Program-made: the position numbers and the translations under genes
The notes under the pieces: generated by a model
What the model saw: only the letters and a program-made list of their open reading frames with translations
What the model was told of the DNA's origin: nothing
Databases searched by the model: none
Shown here: positions 55,101-61,518 of the stretch, piece by piece
Layout of the letters: each line of letters starts with the position of its first letter
Position numbering within the stretch: the first letter of the stretch is position 1
Source of the DNA: Herbaspirillum chlorophenolicum
GTDB taxonomy: Bacteria; Pseudomonadota; Gammaproteobacteria; Burkholderiales; Burkholderiaceae_D
DNA length: 64,000 nt
Assembly: GCF_001189955.1 (NCBI RefSeq)
Contig: NZ_LFLT01000001.1
Coordinates: 186,001 to 250,000 of the forward strand
Direction: 5' to 3'

Positions 55101-55993
55101 ACAATACCGTCAACTATTCCCATTCGACCTACGGCGTGGTGGTGGACCTGGTCAACAACGTCGGCGGCGACATGGATAGCAGCCACCAGTCGCTGGCGAA
55201 CGGCGACACCTACACCAGGATCCAGAACGTCGTCGGTTCCGCCAGCAATGACCTGTTCTATGCCAATAGCGACGCCAACATCTTTACCGGCGGCGGCGGC
55301 AACGATACGGTGAGCTACGCCAAATCGGGCGGCGGCAATATCATCGCCAACCTGGTCAGCCACATGGGCAGCGGCGGCATCGATTCCAACGGCGACCAGT
55401 ACTACGGCATCGCCAACCTGGTCGGCAGCGGCGCCGCCGGCGTGACCAATACCTTGACCGGGGATAACGGCAGCAACATCCTGACGGCCACGGGCAGCAA
55501 TACCACCAATTATTTCTACGGCGACGGCAACACTGCCGCGACCACCAACCAGACCGACACCTTCAATGCCCAGGCCGGGGGCAGCAATTACCTGGTCGGA
55601 GGCAGCGGTGCCAACATCTTCAATGTCAGCGCCAATGGCACCTCGGGGGTGTCCAACCTGGCCCTGGCCGAAGGGCATGGCATCAGCACCACGCTGCACT
55701 TCGAAGGCCTGGGCAGCAAGCTGGATCTGAGCACGTTTTCGCATCGCACATCCAACATCAACACGCTGGATGTGTCCACCAGCACCAACGCCAATTTGCT
55801 GGTGTCTTACGACGATGTGCAGCACATGGGCGTGAACAACATCCTGACGATCAAGATGACTGCCACTGAAAGTATCCAGATCAATACGGCGACACCCCAG
55901 TATTACCTGATCTTCGGTAACGGCGATTATGTGTTCTACAACGACGCCAACCATTCCACGGAGGTTGCCCGCATCCACGTGGTGCTGGCCTGA
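49160..55993 (+). CDS. Giant repetitive type I-secreted surface protein (RTX-like adhesin)
   Basis: A 2277-residue secreted protein. Residues 1-130 form a predicted folded N-terminal module (GPVRVVMPDQTGSFQINTP... DVDMVLHMADGSKVVLAGG) without a Sec signal, like the retention modules of LapA-type adhesins. A Thr/Ser-rich linker to about 210 and a beta-sandwich-like segment (210-400) follow, then RTX nonapeptides (GGAGNDTLYGGAG, about 430-445). About 26 tandem units of about 61 residues span 465-2085, and a C-terminal region without repeats (2085-2277) has the acidic and hydrophobic end typical of type I secretion signals. The position at the operon's end and the low cysteine content fit a surface adhesin or biofilm matrix protein. 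The exact ligand is unknown. Confidence 0.9.
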   Translation: MATANSSAANSAEKITGPVRVVMPDQTGSFQINTPRGAVQKVQVVDVDMVLHMADGSKVVLAGGAMEAMDDKSKVRFSDTSADTGRLLDTVGKIPLQPNDQSRVLNSDPIASADHTATTDAIGPGQTHVATDRSSAAVSDPVSQLAKIISDNSHSVTNGAQNLSVPTQPTAGDASSTNVAAALVASQSSNDAASKPSETQLPPERPGTVPSTHVTGPNAPSLSVNLVNLTTQVQVGDVLYGSGGTPLSATDGSNAVQFAPQVITAGNDVHTIYASGNNSNTFVKVFNVTVSGDVTVTKLTVSGVPADVTILNGTNLGGGVYQISVDPSQKVFNLQFQYGTVVADPNTPAVHESFQLSFVTTLATSDGVLTLTENRYVAIKDATSSADLTYLDPTTGNNVLILPAQGVPHEVHAGDGGVTIYGSNANDALYGGAGNDTLYGGAGSSSFFQGNGGADIIVGSATGNNTASYAGSSTGVKVDLTTGIGTGGDAEGDRLTNIQNLVGSSHDDIFVANSQANKFDGGSGGSNTVSYEHSASGVTVDLVNNKGTGGDAEGDTYTNIQNVIGSTGNDTFIANAAANHFTGNGGSDTVSYAASTTGVTVNLKLGVGQNGYAAGDIYTGIQNFIGSAYDDVFIGNADINNFDGGAGGNDTVSYAGSSAGVVVNLVTGRGSNGDAAGDTYTRIQNVIGGNGNDVFVVGLDSKNFDGGGGTLNTVDYSGSSSAITTNMLTNTVTRSFEPVNQLTNIQKIVGSSYSDTFIGGTGADIFDGGLAGSDTVDYSAGGSVTVDLYNGTGSGGNAQGDTLIHIQNVIGSSAGGNTFYASADANHFDGNSTSGNTVNYSHATGGVVIDLTNSRDNTLAQNYATGDTFTNIQNVVGSVYDDLIVATSQVNAIDGGLGNNTVSYEQSTGAVKIDLATGRGSLGDAAGDTYVRIQNAIGGAGDDIFVASNVANRFDGGAGSNTVSYEHSSSSVKINLATGQGSQGDAEGDTYVNIQNAIGGSADDTIVASAAVNAIDGGAGNNTVSYENSTAGVKVDLFLGKGFNNDAQGDTYTNIQNATGGSGDDIFVGNGVANSFDGGSGNNTVSYEHSTGDVTINLATGAGSGGDAQGDRYYNIQNAIGGAGNDTIIASAAINAIDGGLGNNTVSYANSAGSVKVNLATGKGLLGDALGDTYVNIQNVIGGAGDDILVGNGDINIINGGGGGNNTVSYESSTGAVRVDLGNRVGTLGDAAGDTYINIQNVTGGAGDDIFVANNVANKFDGGAGSNTVSYENSAAAVKVNLATGQGTLGDAAGDTYVRIQNVIGGAGDDILVGNGDINIINGGGGSNNTVSYESSTGAVRVDLGNRVGTLGDAAGDTYINIQNVTGGAGDDIFVASNVANKFDGGAGNNTVSYENSAAGVKVNLATGKGTLGDAQGDTYTNIQNAIGGAGDDIFVGNSASNAFDGGGGTNTVSYENSTGAVTVNLATGKGTVGDAAGDTYVRIQNVIGGAGDDLIVASADINVIDGGAGNNTVSYQNSTAGVKINLATGKGTGGDAEADTYLNIQNATGGGGNDIFVGNGVVNKFDGGGGINTVSYENSTAAVTVNLATGKGTQGDAAGDTYVNIQNAIGGAGDDLFFASSAANAFDGGAGSNTVSYASTTGSVTVDLSTAGAVGGGSAAGDTYANIQNVIGTSAADILTGYGVVGVKSVLTGGAGGDTLTGVAANSAYTWASYAGSSQGVVIDLVTGAGSTNSNGGGSGVGDAAGDTLSNIDNLVGSSFSDIFIANSKVNIFDGGGGGLDTVSYAKSDVAVTVDLSGQTYATGLNGYAAGDKYINIANVIGSSGNDTLIGSATASRSEVTGGAGADNLFAAGSNVANTYASYATSSSPVTIDFINKVGHGGDAEGDMLNNIVNAIGSNGNDLFIASSAANKIEGGLGSDTVSYAFDTVGVTVDLYTGKGSGGWAAGDTYLSIENVIGGSGNDVFYASADSNNFDGGGGNNTVNYSHSTYGVVVDLVNNVGGDMDSSHQSLANGDTYTRIQNVVGSASNDLFYANSDANIFTGGGGNDTVSYAKSGGGNIIANLVSHMGSGGIDSNGDQYYGIANLVGSGAAGVTNTLTGDNGSNILTATGSNTTNYFYGDGNTAATTNQTDTFNAQAGGSNYLVGGSGANIFNVSANGTSGVSNLALAEGHGISTTLHFEGLGSKLDLSTFSHRTSNINTLDVSTSTNANLLVSYDDVQHMGVNNILTIKMTATESIQINTATPQYYLIFGNGDYVFYNDANHSTEVARIHVVLA
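50550..55420 (+). repeat. About 26 tandem repeats of about 61 codons in the giant protein
   Basis: Unit pattern: (N/D)TVSYxxSxxxVxVNLxxGxG, then GDAxGDTY, xxIQNxIGGxGDD, IFVGNxxxNxFDGGxG. Each unit has one GGxGDD-type turn, so calcium binding in a beta-roll is likely. Units 8-19 are the most regular. Edge units 1, 4-7 and 20-26 diverge in sequence and length (up to about 80 residues). Confidence 0.9.
52694..53430 (+). repeat. Near-identical 369-bp tandem duplication inside the repeat tract
   Basis: Bases 52694-53062 (two units) are nearly the same as 53063-53430, starting at AACGTGATCGGCGGCGCC in both. Nucleotide identity here is far higher than between the other units, indicating recent duplication or gene conversion. 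Confidence 0.9.
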
Positions 55994-56007
55994 CCGGACG
56001 GCTGACA

Positions 56008-56049
56008 GCATGCAAAACGGGACACGATGTGTCCCGTTTTTTTGCATGC
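56008..56049 (+). terminator. Strong terminator after the giant adhesin gene
   Basis: Twelve-base-pair stem AAAACGGGACAC / GTGTCCCGTTTT with outer GCATGC complementarity and a run of seven T. It closes the secretion operon. Confidence 0.93.
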
Positions 56050-56068
56050 AGGATAGCGGCCGGCGGCG

Positions 56069-57601
56069 TCAGCCGCGCTTGCGCATGTGCTCCTCCAGGA
56101 AGCGCCAGATCCCGGGATCGGCCATGCTGGCGACATTGATGCGCATGCGCGTGGACGGCAGCTGGCTGGGAGAGAACAGGCTGCCCGGCGCCAGCAGAAA
56201 GCCTTGTTCCATTGCCTTCTCGGTCAGCACGTTGGTGTCGCAGTGCGTTTCCACCCAGAGGAACATGCCGCAAGGCGGCGGTTCGCCTACATCCATTCCC
56301 AGCTTTTCCAGCTGGCGCACGACCTTGTCGCGGGTGCTGTTCAGGCGCGCGCGCAGGCGTTCGGCATGCTTGCGGTAATGCCCCTCGGACAGGATCTTGT
56401 AGGCCACGCGCTCGCCGATCTCGCTGGTGGTCAGGGTCGACAGCATCTTGCGGTCGGCCAGGTGCCGCGCCAGTTCGGTTGACGTAGCGATAAAGCCGAC
56501 CCGCAGGTTGGCCGACAGCGTCTTTGAAAATCCTCCCAGGTAGATCACCCGGTGCAACTGGTCCAGCGCGGCGATGCGCGTGGCCGGCTGGACCGCCGAG
56601 CCGGGGTGCATGTCGCAGTAGATGTCGTCTTCAATGATGGTGAAGTCGTGCTCCTCGGCGATGCGCAAGACCTGGAAGGCCTTGGCAGCCGACATCGAGG
56701 TCGAAGTGGGGTTGTGCAGCACCGAATTGATCACGTACAGCTTGGGCTTATGCAGCGCCGCCAGCTCGGACAGCTTGGCGATGTCAGGCCCATCGGCCAG
56801 GCGCGGGATGCCGACCACTTTGGCGCCGAGCGCGGCGAACGAGCCGAACATCAGGAACCAGGCCGGATCGTCGACAAAGATCACATCGCCCGGGCGCAGG
56901 AAATGGCGCGCGACGGTATCCAGCGCCTGTGTCACGCCGGCGGTCATCACGATTTGCTCGGGGGCGGCGGCGATTTCATGTTCCGCCAGTTTCAATTGCA
57001 GTTGCTGGCGCAGCGGCAGGAATCCTTGCGGCGTGCCGTAGCCCAGCAGCAGCGACTGGTTCTCTCGGCTGATGGCGCGCAGGGCGTTGGCGATCAGTTC
57101 GCCATCCAGCCAGTCCGCCGGCAGCAGGCCGCCGCCGGGCATCTTTTGCGGCGGCATCTGGCGGAACATGTTGCGCACCAGCCAAACCACATCCAGCGCG
57201 CCTTCCGCATCTTCCTGAACCGCTGCTGCGCGTGGCGCAGCGGCGCTGAAATTGCCGCCCATCGGGCCGACCGGCGAGCGCTCCCGCACGTAGAACCCAG
57301 AGCCGCGGCGCGACTCCAGGAAGCCCTGCGCCACCAGCCGGTCGTAGGCCTCCACGACGGTAAAGCGCGAGACCTCATGGGTTTCGGCGAACTGGCGGAT
57401 CGAGGGCATGCGGGCGCCGGTGCGCAACAGCTTGTCGTCGATGCGCGAGCGGATGCCGCGCACGATCTGCTCCACCAGCGAGTCTCCGCTTTCACGCGAC
57501 AGCAGGGGCCAGCCAGGGGCGAGCGCGCCTTCATTGCTGACGGCATTGGCGGCCGGGGACGGCGGGGGGAGCAAGCTGGAGCGTTTCACTGTATTGGTCA
57601 T
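56069..57601 (-). CDS. MocR-family regulator (GntR HTH fused to PLP aminotransferase domain)
   Basis: A 510-residue fusion. Residues about 45-110 are a GntR winged HTH (RMPSIRQFAETHEVSRFTVVEAYDRL). Residues about 175-510 are a fold-type I aminotransferase domain with the PLP-binding Lys in YLGGFSKTLSANLR and Asp in EDDIYCDM. MocR proteins bind PLP and an amino-acid-like ligand and control neighbouring genes. It is divergent from the threonine dehydratase gene across 151 bp with a candidate operator. Confidence 0.93.
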   Translation of the reverse strand: MTNTVKRSSLLPPPSPAANAVSNEGALAPGWPLLSRESGDSLVEQIVRGIRSRIDDKLLRTGARMPSIRQFAETHEVSRFTVVEAYDRLVAQGFLESRRGSGFYVRERSPVGPMGGNFSAAAPRAAAVQEDAEGALDVVWLVRNMFRQMPPQKMPGGGLLPADWLDGELIANALRAISRENQSLLLGYGTPQGFLPLRQQLQLKLAEHEIAAAPEQIVMTAGVTQALDTVARHFLRPGDVIFVDDPAWFLMFGSFAALGAKVVGIPRLADGPDIAKLSELAALHKPKLYVINSVLHNPTSTSMSAAKAFQVLRIAEEHDFTIIEDDIYCDMHPGSAVQPATRIAALDQLHRVIYLGGFSKTLSANLRVGFIATSTELARHLADRKMLSTLTTSEIGERVAYKILSEGHYRKHAERLRARLNSTRDKVVRQLEKLGMDVGEPPPCGMFLWVETHCDTNVLTEKAMEQGFLLAPGSLFSPSQLPSTRMRINVASMADPGIWRFLEEHMRKRG

Positions 57602-57629
57602 TTTGCCGTGACAATGTTCAGGGTTATTT

Positions 57630-57653
57630 ACCTAAGTGTATAGGTACTGTACC
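57630..57653. promoter_or_regulatory. Candidate MocR operator in the divergent spacer
   Basis: Perfect inverted repeats TACCTA-N6-TAGGTA (57629-57646) and GGTAC-T-GTACC (57643-57653) overlap. They lie near the MocR start and about 100 bp upstream of the dehydratase start. MocR regulators often bind such repeated half-sites. Confidence 0.5.
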
Positions 57654-57752
57654 GGTATTGTCGATTACGATGGCTTGCAATGCAAGGCTGATCGAAAGCA
57701 ACATGGCAGCCTTGTCCAACCATGCAATACGCCATTCCCAAGGAGACACGCC

Positions 57753-58793
57753 ATGACCTACGCCGCCAACGAACTGCTGCCCAGCCGCGCCGATATCGAG
57801 CAGGCCGCCAAGGTCGTCTATGGCGCGATGGCGCCGACGCCGCAATTGTCGTGGCCGCTGCTGAACCAGGCGCTGGGCGCCCAGGTGTGGGTCAAGCATG
57901 AGAACCATGCGCCGACCGGCGCCTTCAAGGTGCGCGGCGGCATGGTCTATCTCGACAAGCTGGCGCGCGAGCAGCCGCAAGTGCGCGGCGTGATTTCCGC
58001 CACACGTGGCAACCATGGGCAGTCGGTCGGGTTGGCGGCGGGCCGTTTCGGCCTGCAGGCCACCATTGTCGTCCCGCAGGGCAACAGCCGCGAAAAGAAT
58101 GCGGCCATGCGCGCCTTGGGCGTCTCGCTGGTCGAGTACGGCAGCGAGTTCCAGGAAAGCCGCGAACATGCCCAGCAACTGGCGCGGGAGCAGCAATTGC
58201 ACATGATCCCGTCGTTCCACCGCGACCTGGTGGCCGGCGTATCGACCTACTGGATGGAGCTGATGGCCGCCCAGCCGGATCTGGATGTGGTGCTGGTGCC
58301 GGTCGGCCAGGGCTCGGGCATGTGCGGCGCGGTGGCCGCGCGCAATGCGCTGGGGTTGAAGACGCGTGTGATCGGCGTGGTGTCGGCGCATGCGCTGGCG
58401 TACAAGCTGTCGTTCGAACAGGGCCAAAAGATCGAGTCGCCGGTGTCGACCCGGATCGCCGACGGCGTCGCCTGCCGCGTGCCCGACGAGGCTTCGCTGG
58501 CGGTGCTGCGGGCTGAAGTCGATGAAGTGATTGCCGTCACCGACGACGAAGTGATGGATGCCATGAAGATGTTCTTCATCGCCACCCACAACGTGGCCGA
58601 AGGCGCCGGCGCCTGTGCGCTGGCGGCCGCGCTGCAGATCCGTACGCGGCTGCAGGGGCGCAAGGTCGGCGTGACGCTGTCGGGCGGCAATGTCGACCAC
58701 GACGTGTTCGCCCGTGTGCTGATGCGGGAAAGCGCATCCGATATGGATGCGATGGCGCAGGTGCTGCCATTGCAGCAGAGGAGAACGGCATGA
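57753..58793 (+). CDS. Threonine/serine dehydratase-like PLP enzyme
   Basis: A 346-residue fold-type II PLP enzyme. PLP Lys59 is in HAPTGAFKVRGG, the family site (SFKxRGA-like), the substrate loop is SATRGNHGQSV, and the phosphate loop VPVGQGSGMCGAV and the SGGNVD end motif are intact. It lacks the C-terminal ACT regulatory domain of biosynthetic IlvA, so a catabolic role is likely. AAGGAG precedes the ATG. The next gene (DUF2917) overlaps its stop by 4 bp. Confidence 0.9.
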   Translation: MTYAANELLPSRADIEQAAKVVYGAMAPTPQLSWPLLNQALGAQVWVKHENHAPTGAFKVRGGMVYLDKLAREQPQVRGVISATRGNHGQSVGLAAGRFGLQATIVVPQGNSREKNAAMRALGVSLVEYGSEFQESREHAQQLAREQQLHMIPSFHRDLVAGVSTYWMELMAAQPDLDVVLVPVGQGSGMCGAVAARNALGLKTRVIGVVSAHALAYKLSFEQGQKIESPVSTRIADGVACRVPDEASLAVLRAEVDEVIAVTDDEVMDAMKMFFIATHNVAEGAGACALAAALQIRTRLQGRKVGVTLSGGNVDHDVFARVLMRESASDMDAMAQVLPLQQRRTA

Positions 58794-59152
58794 ATCCGTA
58801 CACCAATCGCACTCCCTTCCAATTGTTTTTGCAGCGCCGCCAGGTGCGCGCCACACGCGTGGGGCAGGTGTGCACGCTGGAGGTTCGCCACGGCCGCGTG
58901 TGGGTGACGCAGGAAGGCCGCGCCGACGATTTCTGGCTGGAGTCCGGCGACAGCATGGTGCTGCTGCCGGGCGCGCTGGTGGTGATCGAGGCCGACCATT
59001 TGTCCAGCCTGCGTATCGAGCCGGTGATGATGCAAACCGTGCGCGCCTGGCTGCACCTGTGCTGTGCCGGCGCGCGCGGACTGGCGGCGGCCCTGGGCGG
59101 CAAGTTCAGGCAAAACGCTTCGACCTTGCTGGGCAATGGGGAAGGGCGCTGA
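58790..59152 (+). CDS. DUF2917 domain protein
   Basis: A 120-residue cytosolic protein of unknown function. CTLEVRHGRVWVTQEGRADDFWLESGDSMVLLPGALVVIEA is the DUF2917 beta-rich core, which resembles a small cupin barrel. It overlaps the dehydratase stop by 4 bp and is followed by the LysE gene at 59154, so it is part of the MocR-associated operon. Confidence 0.85.
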   Translation: MNPYTNRTPFQLFLQRRQVRATRVGQVCTLEVRHGRVWVTQEGRADDFWLESGDSMVLLPGALVVIEADHLSSLRIEPVMMQTVRAWLHLCCAGARGLAAALGGKFRQNASTLLGNGEGR

Positions 59153-59153
59153 C

Positions 59154-59750
59154 ATGGACATGTTCCTGCCGCTGATGTCGTTCGCTTTCGTCTCGTCGAT
59201 CACGCCGGGACCCAACAACATCATGCTGACGTCGTCGGGCATCTGGTTCGGTTTCCAGCGTTCGGTGCCGCACATGCTCGGCATCACGTTCGGTTTCGGC
59301 GTGCTGCTGGCTTTATGCGCATTCGGTATAGGCGCCCTGGTCATCGCCGTGCCGGGATTGACCTTCATTCTCAAGCTGCTGGGCTCGGCCTACCTGCTGT
59401 ACCTCGCCTGGCAGTTGCGCGACATGCATGTGGCCGGCGGTGCGGGCGCGGCGGCTCGGCCGATGTCGTTCTGGGGCGCGGCCGCGTTCCAGTTCGCCAA
59501 TCCGAAGGCCTGGGTGATGGCCATTACCGGCGCATCGGCCTTCATGCCGATGTTGCATAACCGTCCCGTGTGGCTGGCGATCCTGCTTTACTGCTTCATC
59601 TTTTGCGCCATCAACCTGCCGTGCGTTTCGGTATGGGCCGGTGCGGGTGCGGTGCTGCGGCGCTATCTCGACCAGCCGCTGTGGCGCACCGTGTTCGCGG
59701 CGACGATGGTGCTGCTGACGCTGTATTCGGCGCTGGCGATCTGGTTCTGA
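59154..59750 (+). CDS. LysE/RhtB-family amino-acid exporter
   Basis: A 198-residue inner-membrane protein with about six helices. The LysE start SSITPGPNNIMLTSSGIWFG and a middle GSAYLLYLAWQL are diagnostic, and AFQFANPKAWVMAITGASAF is the second conserved block. It exports amino acids such as threonine, lysine or homoserine. It starts one base after the DUF2917 stop and may expel an excess of the dehydratase's substrate. Confidence 0.92.
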   Translation: MDMFLPLMSFAFVSSITPGPNNIMLTSSGIWFGFQRSVPHMLGITFGFGVLLALCAFGIGALVIAVPGLTFILKLLGSAYLLYLAWQLRDMHVAGGAGAAARPMSFWGAAAFQFANPKAWVMAITGASAFMPMLHNRPVWLAILLYCFIFCAINLPCVSVWAGAGAVLRRYLDQPLWRTVFAATMVLLTLYSALAIWF

Positions 59751-59780
59751 CGGCACACCCATTGGAGAAGAGGCAAATAC

Positions 59781-60704
59781 ATGCAAGCGCAGAGTAACCG
59801 TGGCGGCGGCGCGAAGCCGGCGGCGCCATTGGCAACAGGAAACGAATCCAGGGGCATGTGGCTGGGGCTGATCGGCGTGGCTATTTTCAGCCTTACGCTG
59901 CCGTTTACGCGCATCGCGGTGGCTGAACTCAATCCGGCCTTCATCGCTTTTGGGCGCGCGGTGGTGGCGGGACTGTGCTCGCTGGCGCTGCTGGCATGGA
60001 TGAAGGCGCCGCGCCCGAATGCGCAGCAGGTGCGCGGGCTGATCATCACGGCGCTGGGTGTGGTGGTGGGCTTCCCGTTGTTTTCTTCGATAGCGATGCG
60101 CTATGTGCCGGCTTCGCATGGCGCCGTGGTGGTGGGGCTGCTGCCGCTGGCTACCGCCTTGTTCGGTGCGCTGCGTTTCGGCGAGCGTCCCTCGGCCGGT
60201 TTCTGGCTGGCGGCGCTGGCCGGTTCGGGCATCGTTATCGCCTTCGCGCTGCGGGCGGGCGGGGGCAGTTTCCACCTGGCCGATTTCGCGTTGTTCGCGG
60301 CGGTGGTGACGGCGGCCATGGGCTATGCCGAAGGCGGACGCCTTTCCCAAACAATGGGCGGGCAGCAGGTAATTGCCTGGGCGCTGGTGATCTCGCTGCC
60401 GGTGATGACACCGGTCTCGCTGTGGCTAGGATGGAAATACGGCGTGGCGGCGTCGCCGGCGTCGTGGGTTGCGTTCGCCTATGTCTCGCTGTTCTCGATG
60501 TTCATCGGATTTTTCTTCTGGTACAAGGGCCTGGCCTTGGGCGGTATCGCCCGCGTCGGGCAAGTGCAATTGTTGCAACCCGTCATGACCTTGCTGGGCG
60601 CCGCCGCCATCGCCGGAGAGGCGCTGGATGCGAGCAATATGCTGTTCGCGCTGGCCGTGATTGCCGTAGTGGCCGTCGGGCGGCGCATGGCGGTTAAGCG
60701 ATAG
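59781..60704 (+). CDS. EamA/DMT-superfamily transporter
   Basis: A 307-residue ten-helix exporter of the drug/metabolite transporter group. The two EamA repeats are seen at about 25-150 and 165-300, with AELNPAFIAFGRAVVAGL and PLATALFGALRFGERPSAGFW in the first. The N-terminus has a short basic, Gly-rich tail. It follows the LysE gene by 30 bp, suggesting a second amino-acid or metabolite export route. Confidence 0.88.
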   Translation: MQAQSNRGGGAKPAAPLATGNESRGMWLGLIGVAIFSLTLPFTRIAVAELNPAFIAFGRAVVAGLCSLALLAWMKAPRPNAQQVRGLIITALGVVVGFPLFSSIAMRYVPASHGAVVVGLLPLATALFGALRFGERPSAGFWLAALAGSGIVIAFALRAGGGSFHLADFALFAAVVTAAMGYAEGGRLSQTMGGQQVIAWALVISLPVMTPVSLWLGWKYGVAASPASWVAFAYVSLFSMFIGFFFWYKGLALGGIARVGQVQLLQPVMTLLGAAAIAGEALDASNMLFALAVIAVVAVGRRMAVKR

Positions 60705-60873
60705 CGCGGCCTTGGCCGAACACCCGGAATGTGCATTGCGAGTCGCCGTGGCGCGCAATTGTCGGGCTAAAACCCCGGATATTTGAGATAATCGTCGTCT
60801 TATTTTTTCTTAACGTGCAGAGCGCGTGCCGCCTACCGGCAGGCATGATGCGATGCAAAACAAGGAGTGCCGC

Positions 60874-61332
60874 ATGTCCGTTTATGAAAAGCTGAAAGCA
60901 TTGAACATCGAACTGCCCGCCGTGGCGACCCCGGCGGCGGCTTATGTGATGTATGCGCAAACCGGCAATACCGTTTTCCTCTCGGGCCACCTGGCCAAGA
61001 AGGACGGCAAGGTGTGGGTCGGACAGCTGGGACGCGATATCGGCACCGAAGATGCGAAACAGGCGGCACGCGCAGTGGCGATCGATCTGATCGCCACCCT
61101 GCAGGCGGCTTGCGGCGGCGACCTCACCCGGGTCAAGCGCATTGTCAAACTGATGAGCCTGGTCAATTCGACCGGCGAATTCATCGAACACCACCTGGTG
61201 ACCAACGGCGCCTCCGAACTGATCGGCGAGGTCTTCGGCGAAACCGGCAAGCATGCCCGTTCCGCCTTCGGCGTGGCACAACTGCCCATGGGCGCCTGCG
61301 TCGAGATCGAAATGATCGCCGAGATCGCCTGA
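60874..61332 (+). CDS. RidA/YjgF-family enamine/imine deaminase-like protein
   Basis: A 152-residue RidA-superfamily protein. It has the N-terminal VYEKLKALNIELP start, and GNTVFLSGHLA and the C-terminal RSAFGVAQLPMGACVEIEMIAEIA of RidA-like proteins. The RidA arginine (about position 130 in HARSAFG) is kept. RidA hydrolyses 2-aminoacrylate and other enamines made by PLP dehydratases; a threonine dehydratase is about 3 kb upstream. AAGGAG fixes the start at 60874. Confidence 0.88.
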   Translation: MSVYEKLKALNIELPAVATPAAAYVMYAQTGNTVFLSGHLAKKDGKVWVGQLGRDIGTEDAKQAARAVAIDLIATLQAACGGDLTRVKRIVKLMSLVNSTGEFIEHHLVTNGASELIGEVFGETGKHARSAFGVAQLPMGACVEIEMIAEIA

Positions 61333-61518
61333 TCCGGCGTGCAACGATCGTTCATGCAGCAACTTGCTCCGGGCATGAGAATCCGGACAGGCCGTTGACC
61401 CACCTCGTGGAACCCTAGACAGAACAAGCGACCGGGACTTTTTTGCCGCAGCCGGGCCCTCTATCGGCCCATCATTTTTTGTTGCGGCCGGTCGCCATCA
61501 CATCACAGCAGAAACATC
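61333..61518. other. Spacer between ridA-like and aminotransferase genes
   Basis: A GGGCC/GGCCC hairpin followed by ATCATTTTTT (about 61454-61480) may be a weak terminator of the upstream gene. Otherwise nothing is visible. Confidence 0.4.

Noticed and set aside
50550-55420. CRISPR-like regularly spaced repeats
   Set aside because: Period about 183 bp, in frame throughout, with diverged copies: these are coding repeats of one protein, not an array with spacers.
51413-56047. Long minus-strand frames (534 and 578 codons) opposite the adhesin repeats
   Set aside because: They are the antisense of regular codon repeats, with repetitive nonsense products and no ribosome sites.
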